Part shown: in pieces, positions 35,672-46,997 of the stretch | How the letters are laid out: each line of letters begins with the position of its first letter | How positions within the stretch are numbered: position 1 is the stretch's first letter | Assembly: GCA_029448655.1 (NCBI GenBank) | Contig: JACCLO010000017.1 | Location: forward strand, 310,001-374,000 | Length of the DNA: 64,000 bases | Direction: 5' to 3' | Source: Wolfiporia cocos | Taxonomy: Eukaryota; Basidiomycota; Agaricomycetes; Polyporales; Phaeolaceae | The notes under the pieces: generated by a model | What the model was told of the DNA's origin: nothing | What the model saw: the letters and a program-made list of their open reading frames with translations, nothing else | Databases searched by the model: none | Position numbers and translations under genes: made by a program

Positions 35672-38600
35672 CTACACCCGCTCGAACACGTACAGGTACG
35701 CGAGCTGCCGTAGCTCGTGCACGCTCTCCGCGTCTGCCTTGACCACCTTCTCGTCATTGAACAGCACCCAGCTTTCCCCACCGACCGCGGGACCGTCTAC
35801 ACGGATGTGCGCCACGTAGTGCCCCGAGTGCACGGACGGCCCCTTGTGTGATATGAATGCCTTTAGGCGATACTTGGCAGGGAGCTCCGACGAGCCTCCC
35901 ACAGTAGCCTTTGGCGCCTCACTAGCAGCGCTCGGCGCGGTGTCCTCGCCACTGTCCTCGGGGTGCGAGAACAACCATTCGACCGCACGCTCTGCATCTC
36001 CACCCTGTCCAGGCCAGATCAAGACCAGTTCCAGGGTAGATAGAGCGGGGCGGACGCACCGTCTCACGCAGGGCCTTGCGCGCCTGCGCCTGTGTAAAGC
36101 CCATCTCCGCAAGCATGCTCACCTGCTCCTGCGAAGGCTCCGGCGCGGCGCTTCCCGACCCCGGCGGCACGATGGGGGCGTCAATGTCTGCGGCATTATG
36201 TGAGTAATGGTGACGCAGGCGCATTCATGCTGCATTCTCACCGGGATCGTCCATGTGGGCAAACAGCCACTCCATAGCCGCCTCTGCATCACTGTTGCCT
36301 GTCGCCAGTAACGCCTTTTGGCAACGCACGGTGGGGAAGCCCATTGCCTCGAGTTGCGCCATGGCCGCTGCGTCGAATTCCGGGAGGCCAGAATTACCTG
36401 CAGGTGTGGCCAGAAATACACCACACGTCATGGTGATGCAGTGAGCTTCGTATTTGTGATAATAACAGGGGCCGGACTGCACCCGCCAGCCCGACAACGT
36501 GAACATGGATGCGCACCTGGTTTGTCATCGGGAAGCTCCGTCTCGCCGGGCTGCACACCCCGCCCCAGATATTCGTCCAGCTGCAGCGTGTCCGCGACGG
36601 CCAAGGGAATGTCTAAGCGAGGGGAAGGGAAGCACGAAGCGTGAGTCGCGCGGTCTGGCACGTAACAGAAAGCGCACCAAGCTTCGAGGGAACCCAGTTG
36701 ACGAGCTGGAACTTCTTTGCATGCACCACGAGCACCTGCGGGAACGTTGCGAACCTCGATCGCCTGCGCGAATTTTGTGGGTGAGGTGAGTCGAGAAGAG
36801 ATCGAGTCAGTGCGTCATGGGGAATGAAGACCGACCTTGTGGCGATCACGTTCTTCTCGCAGGCGGGGCAGGTGTACTCGAGCGCCTCCGTTCCCGTGAG
36901 GGTCTCGAGGCACTCTCTGAGCTGCACTTCCTCATACTGCGTCTTCCCCTCTGCGTCCTTCCCCTTCTCCCTCGCGGGCACAGACACGCTCACCGCGTCC
37001 ATCTCGTCGACACGGTATCGCACACGCTTGCACTCGCCGCACTCGAGGCGCTGCTCCATCCCAAACGAGAACACGCCCGTCGGCTCCTCCCTGCCCGTCC
37101 GCTTGGCGTCCCGCCGGAGCACAGTGAGGAGGTGCACGAAGAACTCCTCCGCGTCCTGCTGGCGCATCGTCGCGAACTCCTCGTGCCCGCGCCCGACGAG
37201 CTCCTTGAAGCCCGACGGGCGCACGCCCTCCTGGAACAGCGGCGCGGGCGAGTCGTGGGCGAGCGGGTTCGTCTCCTTCTCGGGCAGCGCGGACGCGGGG
37301 CGCGGGTGCGCGTAGCGCCCCGAGAGCAGCCCGTCCGCGAGCTTGTGCATCTGGCAGTCGACGCACGCCGCGGGCAGCGGCTCCGTGCACGCGGCCCAGT
37401 GCGCCGCGGCGGTCGGGAGGTAGCGCGTGCGGAACGCGGGGAGCGCGAACACGGTCTGCAGGACGGATGCCATGTAGCAGCTGCCAATCGCGCGGGTGAG
37501 CTGCTAGCGCGCGACGGCGATAGGATAGACATGCCTGTTTCCGAGATTGGAGAGCCCGGTGAGGCCAGGGCCGAAGACGGGCTCCAGCGCCTTGCCGTCT
37601 TCGCCCGTGAGGGAGAAGTCGAACTTGAGGTTCTGTTCGATTTGCTGCGGAACGATGCCGTTGAGGATCAGCGGGCTCAAGGAATAGATGCGGGCTCACG
37701 AGCTCAGTCATCGACTTCTCCGTCTTCGTCTGCGTCTGCACGTTGATTCCGAACGTAGCGAGATGCGCGGCAAGCTCGGGGTCCTGCTTCGCGTCGTTGC
37801 ACGTATAGCAATATATGTCTGATAGGCAAGTGGGCACAATACGGCGAATGCTCTGTGAGATGACCTTACCTGCGCTGCCTTCGGGCGTAATGGTACCCAG
37901 TTTGACGCTGACAGGGTGCCGGGTCTCTTCGTAGTGCTGCAGACCGTGGCCATTCCCTCCAAGCCCCCCAAACTGCTGTCGCCCGCACCCAAGAGAGCCA
38001 CAAGTGAGACATAGCCATAAGTTCTCCTTCAGGTCGCATTTCAAGCAATGTGCTAGACCTGAAGCAGGGATAGGCCCCGTCGCGAGCTGCTCCAGAGTCA
38101 GCGTGTGCTCGCACGCGATGATCTCCTCCTCCCAAGCTTTGACCTCGGACTGCCGCGCTGACGAGAGGGATTGCATAACGCCATCGCTAAGCGCCTCGAC
38201 GTGTGGGTCTGCGGATGCGTCGGGGATCTCGAGCCCGTCCTCAGGATCGCACTCCCAGCACTTGAGCACGGTCATGAACTCGTACTTGTCCTCGTCGCGG
38301 TCCTCGACGATCGCCAGCTTTTGCAGCTTAGCCGGCGGCTCTTCCTCGTCTGCCTGTGCGCACAGTGGTCACTACGGCGAGAGGTGGCGGATGAACGTGA
38401 GGTGCGTACGCGCTTGGTAGAGGGTTTCAGCTTGCGCTTGATGTTCAGGGTGAATTTGTGACCCGACTTCTGGGCATGTATGCGGGCATGGTGTCGATCT
38501 CTGTCCAGACACCCTCCGTTGAAGCAGACCAAGCAAACGTCGATACCCAACGGATGATCCTGCGCTTCTCAATGAATATGCTTGAACAGCGGCAGGAGGA

Positions 38601-38712
38601 CGGAGCGTACCTGGTTGTCGAAGCACTGCGTGCACTCTTCTCTGTGCACAGACTGAGACAGCCTGGGTGGCTGCAGACGAGCTATCCCGCTAATGTGGCT
38701 GCACGACGCCAT
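35672..38712 (-). CDS. UBP14: Ubiquitin carboxyl-terminal hydrolase, Ubp14/USP5 (isopeptidase T) type
   Basis: It disassembles free polyubiquitin chains. In order: an N-terminal variant zinc finger (CTQCFDNQ, VCLVCFNGGC, HHARIHAQKSGH); the ubiquitin-binding ZnF-UBP (HCLKCDLKENLWLCLTCGSL, GCGRQQ, GNGHGLQHY); the catalytic core; two UBA domains (MAQLEAMGFPTVRCQKAL and VSMLAEMGFTQAQARKAL); and the C-terminal box SGHYVAHIR with the catalytic His. The catalytic Cys lies in NLGN-Ser-Cys-Tyr-Met. The Ser codon is split by intron 37481-37534, which has a GC donor instead of GT. Several other introns are ordinary GT-AG. Start ATG 38712; stop TAG 35672-35674. The gene is divergent from Ssz1, with 330 bp between the start codons. 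Confidence 0.93.
37481..37534 (-). other. GC-AG intron at the catalytic-Cys codon boundary of UBP14
   Basis: On the minus strand the exon ends AAACAG and the intron begins GCATGT and ends TTGGCAG. Only this placement restores the family box (Asn-Ser-Cys-Tyr). It is a non-canonical but known splice class. Confidence 0.75.
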
Positions 38713-39042
38713 GCTTGAACCCTTCAGTCGGTATAGTCAGCGATGGACGCGGTAGTGGCGCGCCAGATGGGATCATACCTACTCGATTGGTGGGCCGCTT
38801 GTGGGGATTATTATGTTTCTATCGTTGAGTTGTATATCGATACAACACGATCTATGAGCCGTTTGCGACTGGGATGATAGTGGCTTTGAACACAAGCCGT
38901 GCACGGAGATGTACGCGTCTTGATCATTTGACGCCCGAGTGCCCGCTAAATAGGCACGTTGCACGTGACGGCGCCAGATCGCCGATCCAAAAATCTGCTA
39001 CGGCCTCGTCGCTGTCCTTGACCTCCTCCTCGTCGCATTACC
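38713..39042. promoter_or_regulatory. Putative bidirectional promoter between UBP14 and SSZ1
   Basis: A 330-bp gap separates two divergent start codons. It has no evident TATA box; its right part includes a pyrimidine-rich tract (CCTCGTCGCTGTCC at about 39004-39017) just before the SSZ1 start. Confidence 0.45.
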
Positions 39043-41107
39043 ATGGCCGCTCAGCCCAACGGCACCGCAGACGCGCCAATCGAGGTCTCTCTGATCCCGA
39101 CCGTTGTCGGCATCAACTTTGGTAACTCCTACGCGTCCATCGCAGTCCTCACGAAGGTATATGGCAGACCACTAGGCTGCATCGACCGTGTTAATCCCGT
39201 CTCCTGCAGGAGGGTTCTGCGGAATGCATTGCCAATGAGGATGGAGAGCGCCAGATTGCCTGTGCGGTTTCTTTCCACGGTGAAGAGATCGTGAGTGCGC
39301 CGGCTCTTGCTCCGTACGATGTGCCAATGTCTTCGCCTCTAGTACATTGGCAACCAGGCGAAGCACCAGCTCGTCAAGAACTCCAAAAACACCATCACCG
39401 GTTTCCGCAACCTGCTCGGCAAAAAGTACGTGCGCGATCTCACACCGTTCCGGATCACCCTGACACCCCTCCTGCAGATTCTCCGAAATCTCGTCGGACA
39501 AGCCCTCCGTGTCTGCGCCTGTGATCCAGCACCCCGAGCAGCCTGATGTCGCCGCATACAAAGTGCAAGTTCTCCAAGCAGCCCCGTCGCCTCTCCCGAC
39601 CACCGCCTCGAATACCCCCGCTGCCTCGAACGCCGCCACTCCGCGCTCGGAGCCTACCCCCGCCGAGCGCATCCTGACCGTCTCGGAGGTGACGACCATC
39701 TTCCTCAAGTCGCTCGTGCAGTCCGCAGAGGACTTCCTCGGCAAGAAAGTGCAGGGCGCCGTGATCAGCATCCCTACGTGGTTCGAGGACGCGCAGCGTG
39801 CCGCGCTCGAGCAGGCCGCGGAGGACGCAGGGGTCAAGGTGCTGCAGCTCCTCGAGGAGGCCGCGGCGGCTGCGGTGACGACGACGACGGACGCCACCTC
39901 GAGCGGCCTCCCGGCGGACCGCACACAGCTCGTCGTGGACCTGGGCGCGTCCGCGCTCGAGCTGCACCTGCTCTCGCTGCGGGAGGGCCTCGCCTTCTCG
40001 CGCGGGACGCTCTCTGACCACGCGGTGGGCGGCGACGCGATCGACGACAAGCTGATCCGCTTCTTCGCGAAGGAGTTCACGAAGAAGACCAAGACGGCGC
40101 TCGCGGTGTCGCCCGCGGGGGGCGCGCAGGACGCGCGGGCGGAGGCGAAGCTGCGGCTCGCGGCGGAGCACACGAAGCGCACGCTGAGCGCGTCGCCCGG
40201 CGCGGCGACGTGCTCCGTCGAGTCGCTCAAGGACGGGCTCGACTTCGCCGGCACGATCACGCGCCTGCGCTTCGACATGGAGGTCCGCGCGGTGTACGAT
40301 GCGGTGCTCGCGCGCGCGCGCGAGCTCGCCGCCGCGGCGGGCGCGGACCTGCTCGACGTCGACGAGGTCGTGTACGTCGGCGGGTCCGCGAGCCTCCCCG
40401 GGCTCGACGAGACGCTCGCGCAGGGCCTCCGCGAGGACGTCGTCACGCCGTTCACCGCGGGCACCGTCGTCGGCGGCGGCGTCGGCGACCCGACGACGAT
40501 CCTCGCGCGCGGGTGCGCGCTCCAGGCGAAGCTCGTCGCCCTCCTCGCGGACGGCACCGAGGAGGAGCGCGAGGTGAAGGCCGCGTTCGCGAGCGGGAGC
40601 AAGTGGACGCAGGCGCGGGCGACGTCCAAGACGGTTGGGATGCTGTTCCCCGAGGAGGGCGCCGAGGGGCCGCTCGGCGGGCAGTGGATCCCGACCGTGC
40701 TCAAGGACACGGCGGTTCCGTGCAGGCGGACGCTGCGGTTCGACGTCGACCTGGGCGAGGCGGAGGGCGAGAAGAAGGTCGGGTTCGAGGTGTGGGAGGT
40801 GAAGGAGGGCGTGAAGATTGACAAGGTCAAGCCGCCCAAGGATGAGGATGAGGAGACGCCAGAGGATGGTGAGGAAGAGGAGGAGGAGGAAGAGATAGAG
40901 GTGAAGGAGAGGACGGTAGAGAAGGAAAACCTCCTGACCGCGCTGCATTTTGCCGCCAAGGAGGCAAAGAAGGCCAAGGGCCGATGGACCACAAAGGTGG
41001 AGGTGCAATTCCTCATAGACGAGAACGGAGCGCTAGAGATCAGTGCATGGGAGATTGGTGCGTCTGGCAGGGGCGAAAAGACGTCTGTCAGTGTACCTGC
41101 TTCGTAG
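39043..41107 (+). CDS. SSZ1: Atypical Hsp70 of the ribosome-associated complex (Ssz1-type)
   Basis: Ssz1 pairs with zuotin on the ribosome to assist nascent-chain folding with Ssb. The protein begins after a short polar leader with VGINFGNSYASIAV (phosphate loop, altered from canonical Hsp70). It shows the nucleotide-binding-domain motifs GAVISIPTWFEDAQRAAL, LVVDLGASALELHLL and VDEVVYVGGSASLPGL. A short C-terminal region with an acidic, glutamate-rich run (around 40850-40905) replaces a full peptide-binding domain. The three introns after Ile-Ala-Val-Leu-Thr-Lys (39157-39209), after His-Gly-Glu-Glu-Ile, and after Leu-Leu-Gly-Lys-Lys are GT-AG. The gene is GC-rich with strong third-position C/G, which makes long shadow frames on both strands. 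Stop TAG 41105-41107. Confidence 0.92.
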
Positions 41108-41338
41108 GCACTCCAATGTCAGTTCTAGTCTAGCTATTTGATTTTTTTGTAATGAACGAGGTCCAGACAGCGGCGACCAGGTGAGCGGCAACGCAGCCAG
41201 TAAATCCGGCGATGGTAAGATTCTACATTTTTCAAGCACTGTGACTACTGGTACAGGTAACGATCTAGAAACTAGGCTACAGACAAGACATGATACAACA
41301 CTGCTAAATAGGAATAAAATAGGACGTCCTCGGGACCA

Positions 41339-42967
41339 TCAAGCAGACGCCTCCACAGGGGAGTCCATCCGGCCAACCACCTCATCCGCCGGCGCATAGC
41401 CATGCAAGCCCCCGACGACGCCCATGCGGTGCTCCTTGAACGGGTCCGCGTCCTTCATCGCAAAGTGCTCGTCGCCGAGCCCGTGCAGCGCGCCGCCGAG
41501 GTGCGCAAACGGGCCGTCGTGGTCCGGGTACACAAAGTCCATGCCCATCGCGTCGGGGAGCGACAGCGGAGTGAGCGGCGGCGCGTCCGAGCCCTCGCGT
41601 GAGCCCGTCGAGCCCGCGTCGATCCCGGGCGGGAGCGCGTGCGTGTGCGGCGGGTACGCGCCCGCGAGGAGGTACGCGGGGAGCGACGCGCGGCGCGCGG
41701 CATATGTCGGGGTCGCGTCGTCGGCGTCCTCGTCCGCGCGCGGCGGGGGCGCCTCGCTCGCGGGCGTGAGCCGCGCGAGGAAGTGCGGCGCGGCGAGCGG
41801 GGAGAGCGGCGCGGCGGGGAACACGAACGGCGCGGCGGCGTCGCCGAGGTGCAGCGGCGGCGGGCGCGGGCGGCGCGTGCTGCCTTGCATCGCTGACGGC
41901 GGGTACGGCTGCGGTTGCGGCGCGAGCGGCGACGCGGGGAAGTGCATGTGCGCGGGCGCGGGCGAGTGCTGCGGCGGCGTGGGGATGGGCGTGATCGCGA
42001 TCGTGCGCGGGGGCGCGACGGGGGCGGAGGTGGCGGGGCTGGAGAGCGCGGGCGGGGCGGGGGGGAGGTGGTGCTCGGGCTCGGGGGCGGAGCTCGTGGA
42101 GGAGACGGAGATCACGGAGAGGCGGCGGGGCGCGGGGGAGCCGCCGTCCTTGGACTGCGGCGTCGACGAGCGGCGGCGCGGCGGGGCGCCGCTCACGCTC
42201 TTGCGCTTGTTCTTGTTCGGGCCGCGCATGCGCCGCTCGGACGCGTACTCGCAGAGCAGCCCGCGCGAGCGGCAGCGCTGGCACGACGGGTGCTCGCCGC
42301 TGCACTGCAGATCGGGGCGCATTAGCGGGCGGTCTGGGCGAAACACGGTGAGACGCACCTTTGCTTTGCGTATCCGACACTTCTCGCACGCCTGCGCGGT
42401 GCGCAGACGCGGGTGGTCCGTCACGCGCTGGAAGACACCCGTGATGGGGTCCAGGGAGCCCGCTACGGACCATGCCGGCTGTGCGGCTGACCGGTGCGCA
42501 TCCGGCGGCTGGTAGGCACTCTCGGGAGCGATAGATGGCCCCGACGACGCTTGCGGGAAGACAGACATGCCCTGCGCGAGCGCGGGGTTGATGCCCGAGT
42601 GCGGCATTTGGTATTGGTCCGGGTGGTAGGACTCGCTCGGCCATCGGAGGGCAAAGTGCGCCGGGGGCGTGGTGGGCCGCTGCGGGCTCTGCTGGTGAGC
42701 GACGTGCGAGGCGATGAAGGGGTCGGTGAGTGCGTCGTGCAGGGCGAGGTTGCCGCCGGAGAGCGCAGAGTGGTATTGAGAGGGGTGCTCGGGGATGTTG
42801 GGGAGGGACGCTGGCAGGCTGGAGGGATATGCGCCGGGGACTAACCAGTCCATGCTGGCGATTGAGGGCAGTGGGATGGACGTTAGCCCGAGCGCCATGG
42901 CGAGCTCGATGGGGACGTGGCCCTTTGGCAGGGGCGGGAGGTCGTCAAAGGACAATTGTGTGGACAT
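41339..42967 (-). CDS. Zn(II)2Cys6 fungal transcription regulator
   Basis: After about 190 residues rich in Pro, Ser and Gln, the zinc cluster starts with CEKCRIRKAK. Past an intron (42305-42358) it continues with CSGEHPSCQRCRSRGLLC. Joined, it gives exactly C-x2-C-x6-C-x6-C-x2-C-x6-C. A basic patch (RMRGPNKNKRKS) follows, then a long low-complexity Pro/Ala/Ser region and an acidic C terminus. No fungal-specific middle homology domain was seen, so the target and ligand are unknown. Start ATG 42967; the stop near 41339 converges with SSZ1. The protein is 542 residues if the intron is read through and 524 if it is spliced. Confidence 0.88.
   Translation of the reverse strand: MSTQLSFDDLPPLPKGHVPIELAMALGLTSIPLPSIASMDWLVPGAYPSSLPASLPNIPEHPSQYHSALSGGNLALHDALTDPFIASHVAHQQSPQRPTTPPAHFALRWPSESYHPDQYQMPHSGINPALAQGMSVFPQASSGPSIAPESAYQPPDAHRSAAQPAWSVAGSLDPITGVFQRVTDHPRLRTAQACEKCRIRKAKVRLTVFRPDRPLMRPDLQCSGEHPSCQRCRSRGLLCEYASERRMRGPNKNKRKSVSGAPPRRRSSTPQSKDGGSPAPRRLSVISVSSTSSAPEPEHHLPPAPPALSSPATSAPVAPPRTIAITPIPTPPQHSPAPAHMHFPASPLAPQPQPYPPSAMQGSTRRPRPPPLHLGDAAAPFVFPAAPLSPLAAPHFLARLTPASEAPPPRADEDADDATPTYAARRASLPAYLLAGAYPPHTHALPPGIDAGSTGSREGSDAPPLTPLSLPDAMGMDFVYPDHDGPFAHLGGALHGLGDEHFAMKDADPFKEHRMGVVGGLHGYAPADEVVGRMDSPVEASA
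42305..42358 (-). other. 54-nt stop-free intron inside the Zn2Cys6 cluster
   Basis: The donor is GTGCGT and the acceptor CTGCAG. The length is a multiple of three and there is no stop codon, so retention would insert 18 residues between the second and third cysteines. Confidence 0.8.
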
Positions 42968-45900
42968 GATGGTGGCGTGATGGGAGGACAGAGGTGGGAT
43001 TGGAGAGAAAGATATAGGTGTGGCCTGGGTCGAAATTCACGGACGTGTCGGATGCGCATGAGCTTGGCTAATCACACCTGCGATCGCCGATCACGGTTCC
43101 ACCTCTTGGTCTAATTCATGAACACCGCCACCGCCACTACTGCCACCGAGCTCGACAGCTGTGCGCATCCGTTTGTTATGTTGCCATGCACGGGCTGCAG
43201 TGCCATGCGACGCTCACACACGCGCTGCAGGCCGCGTACAGCGACGAGCAGAACAACGCACGCAGCGCACACAGCCCGGATGTGTGTGCGAACACTAAAG
43301 CGTCCGCGCCACACAGCGCCCTAGATCTGATGGCATGGTGGTGCTCGGGAGTCGGAAGACGGAGCGGCCCAGATTGGCAGCCTAGATGCCCGATTCGGTG
43401 CCTCGTTCCCGATCAGCAACATCCGCCCGACGAGATCTACCCGCTCCATCTTGCACCTCTGGGACGTGCGCATCACAGGCGGCGAACTACGAATTCTCTC
43501 TGTACATCCCAGCTCTGCCTCCGCATCCCAAATGAGCCATCTGCGCCTCATCCGCCACAACGCTCCCTGCCAGACATTTCTCCCACCACAACTGCTCCAG
43601 GCCTGCCTGACACATAGGAGGGCCGAGGAACTACTATGTCCCGCAGAGGCCGAGGATCCCAGCTCGCACTCTATGGTCACCTCGGACGCAATAGCACGCA
43701 CCGCGCAGGCTGGTGCCTTGGCAGCACGCCCGCGCGGGGGCGGAACATACCCGGCTTGGGCAGGCTTTGACGCCACGGCGGAAGCGGCCCTTTTTCGGGC
43801 GTGCGCACTCCCTCGGCGGCAGTACGTCTGCCGCGGACGACCCACATCCGGACGCCCGCTCCCAGCGGCGGGCTCCTCGGGTGCTGTGTGGCCTCACTCG
43901 CGCCCGGGGCCCCTGCGCAAACTGCGCCCGCGGGGTGGAGTCGCACGCAGTGCATGTGGGGTGCGTGCGAGCCCGTGCCGCCGGCATGCGCCCGAGTCCG
44001 AAGGGCGCGCAGATCCCGTGCGCTCGGCCGGGCACCCGCCGCGAGCCCGCACGTGGATCCCTCGCATAACGTTGGTGCGATAGCGTATCTCTGGCTAAAT
44101 GAGCAGGCGCCGTCCGCTGTGGCGCGCCAGGTCTGCAGAAAGCTAGAACGTCGAGCTCCATTTCAGCAGAGCACCGGTTCCAGGCTTTCGTCCGACAGTG
44201 CAGGTGTATTGACCGTACATCGTGGCTTGCTGGCGTTCACGAGCGCACTGCGTTGAAATCCTTGTGTTTTTATATACAGGAACAAAAAACGTTGTCAGCG
44301 GTCCAGAACATTAAAGCGAAACGCACCAACGACAATCACATTTTTCCGACCGTGAAAGCAGTCGCAAAGTCAATAAATTTGTCTAGACGCCCGTATCTCT
44401 CCGCTCACATTTCTGCCAAGTCGAAATTTTCTGCTAGCGTCAAGACACAACTTTCTCCCAATCTGCGACTAGGCAAGTCCAGAGGTTCGTGCGCGGTATG
44501 CATACGCGCGTCCCTCTTGCTGAGCGAGGACGGCGTGATGCCGCAAGCTCCCGCGTGGCACGTGGCCGCCGCCCGCCCGTCGTCCTCATCACATTCGCAA
44601 TCCGCTGGGTATGTCCCTTTTTTCAGGCTTTCGTGCAGTAATGCCTGGTGATTCGCGGTCTTCCACCGTCGCCCAAGGGCAGTGTATGGACAGACCACAT
44701 CACCATTTTCGTGCCAATTCATACAGGCACAACACAATTTGTTACAACGCTTCGGAAGAGGACCATGCAATGATCATCCAGAACTTCTGGCCTTGCAAAA
44801 CACCAAATAGATGCCTTCACCAGAACCGCTCATTCTTGCCAAGTCCTATACTGTTACTGATGCTTGGATCCCAGTGCCTCCTGCGATCTGCAGCCAAGCC
44901 TGCCCGTGAACTGGGTCAGCGCTCCTCACACATGACCAGACCTCGCGAAACAGGATGGTGTGAACCAGCGTTCGGTGCAAGTGTTCCTTCGCACCGAGCC
45001 TATCCAGAGCAGGATCCGGGCGGCGGCTCAACGTGCGTTTTGACTGCGCACACCAAGTTAAAAGGATAAACGTGAATCGACATCTGAGAAACCTCGGAGC
45101 GGACAACCGTGGCGCGGGATCGGTCAATGCGCGAGTGGCGGTACGTCGGAGCCGGCGCTAGAGCTATGGCCACTTTCGAGGCAAAACCATCAAGAAATAC
45201 CGGGAGGCCGCGTGCCCACGCGGACGCAGCGTCGCCGGGGCTTGGGTCCTGCCCGTCCGCCAAAGGCGCACGAGAGTCTGCCGAGGCCGCGTCGTCCGCC
45301 CGGTCCTGCGCCATCGTTGCACGTAGGGATCCGCCACGGATGATCTTCCTGCATCCAGCGCGCAGAGCGCGGCTCAGCCCTGCGCGCGCACGCACCCAGT
45401 ATATCATCCCTCCATCAAAGCTCCCGCGTGTAAGAAATGGTACACCGTACGGGGTCCGGCCACGCACTCCGTCGCCGGACGCACGCTCAGGACGCTCGTC
45501 TCCGCGCATTATGCGCAAATCATTAGGTTTCGCGGTAGTGCCCTCCATTGGAAAAGCGGGCCCAGAGGGGTGATTCTGAGGTACGGACTTGGACTGTGGA
45601 GGACGAGCGGGCTGCATTCAACCGCGCGAATTGTCCAATCCTTGATTGCAGGCACATAGGCCATTCGATCTGTACGGCATCGTCGCTAGGCAATCGTGCC
45701 TTGATCCGAGTCGAGCATTGAACCGTTCAGCCCCGGACTCACTGATCTCTCCGCTCTATCAGGCCGTCTCAGCGCTCTCGTCCGCGGGCCTGTGCCTCAA
45801 CTGTGAGTGCGCGACCGCTGCTACATCAGAGCTCGCAACGAAAGCGCAGTGACTGATGATCGTTGCAGGGCCCGTGTTCCTCCCGCTCCGCAACTTCTTC

Positions 45901-46169
45901 CTCTCGGACAGCGACCTGGATAAGGAGGGCGGCATCTTCTGCGCGTTTGCCGTGCTACGACGATTCACCCTCTGTCTCTGGGCCACTTTCGCTCCAGCAA
46001 CTTTCATTAAGGAGCACCACCGAGACGTCTTCCGGGGCGCACCCTCACGGTAGCGTTCGCTCACAATAAAAGACATACATATAACAGCAGTACTCGTGGA
46101 CATATTCCGTGACAAATCATGGCAGCCCACATGAGTAGCGCAAACCTCGCTGCACGGCGTGCGCCAGAA
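42968..46169. other. Mostly unassigned GC-rich stretch
   Basis: Several overlapping open frames on both strands (43451-44083 plus, 43634-44161 minus, 45000-45617 minus) have GC-driven openness but no recognisable domain. A Cys-rich frame at 44405-44770 on the minus strand has eight Cys but no signal peptide. A frame ending at 46053 on the plus strand contains LRNFFLSDSDLDKEGG after a possible intron; it may be a gene fragment. I would not assign functions. Confidence 0.3.
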
Positions 46170-46189
46170 TTAGGTCGTGACACTCCTTG

Positions 46190-46427
46190 CGGCCGTCCTG
46201 CAGGGCAAGCAGTGCAGATAATTCCGTACTATTGAACTCTTGATGTGGAACATTCTGCGCCGTGCTCGAGCATCCAAACGACGTTCTCCGCGCTCCCTGC
46301 CTTCGAAGCCTTCTGCAGCGCAGTTAGTCCGTCGCTTGGGTAGACCGCGTTGATATCCGCGCGCCGCTTGCATACGAGTTTCCTGAACGTGCGCGCGGTG
46401 CGTCTTCATCATCCGTGGATGTAGCAT
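46190..46427 (-). pseudogene. Ankyrin-type fragment, paralogous to the one at 6050-6270
   Basis: In one reading frame of the minus strand there is a KRRADINAVYPSDG stretch followed by ALQKASKAGSAENVVWMLE and a His-Gly-Ala-Glu. This is a canonical ankyrin repeat (TALxxAxxxGxxExVxxLLxHGA). After it the sequence shifts frame or stops, and a degraded second repeat (LILAHAV-like) follows. It is better preserved than the copy near 6.1 kb. No start or partner exon was found, so it is a fragment. Confidence 0.5.
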
Positions 46428-46997
46428 ATGCGCGCAGCGTCTTCATCATCCGTGAATGCATCAAACTCATCATCCATGGACGACTAAACCCTTTGATCTA
46501 TGAAGGCAGTCATGTCGCTTATGGCCTTAGAGAGAAGTCCAAGAGGTGCGGCGCAAGCTAAGGGGAGCCTTGTCAATCTCAGTGCGCTTTGCTTCACCGT
46601 GCACAGGGGCTGATGCAGCGGACGTCGTCGAGCCATACTACATTGTGGTTGTGCATATACATTGCCACCACCCCCGGACCTGTCCGTGCGATGGCGACGG
46701 CGAAGACGATTTGCAGGCACGCTCACACCACTCGAAAAGAAGGAACTAGTGTCCTATAGTGCGGACGTAATCTCGCCGTCCGCCTTGCACAAGGTAGACC
46801 AGGAAGATGTAGTCGAAGCTCGACAAAAACCGTACACCTATTCACCAGAGGTGGCAACAACGTAGATGAGCAAAGGTGATGGAGAGGATAGGGGGAGGAT
46901 ACACGTTCACGTAAATACTCTTGTTCATCCTGGGTAGCGTTATTTGCCTTGGATTAAACTTAGATTGTTATGTAGTGTAAGACCAAAGGGGGCTCAC

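Noticed and set aside
36817..37746. Plus-strand open frame of 309 codons opposite UBP14
   Set aside because: Shadow of the UBP14 catalytic core, which has clear family motifs on the minus strand.
39172..41016. Minus-strand open frame of 614 codons opposite SSZ1 (and one of 517 codons at 39455-41008)
   Set aside because: Both are shadows: the third-position C/G of the Ssz1 gene keeps reverse frames open. The composition is serine/arginine- or leucine/arginine-rich without any domain.
41424..42515. Plus-strand open frame of 363 codons opposite the Zn2Cys6 gene
   Set aside because: Glycine/alanine-rich mirror of GC-rich codons; the minus strand holds the intact zinc cluster.
43634..44161. Overlapping frames at 43451-44161 as a real gene
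   Set aside because: Frames are open on both strands from GC content alone; I see no domain, start context or joinable introns.
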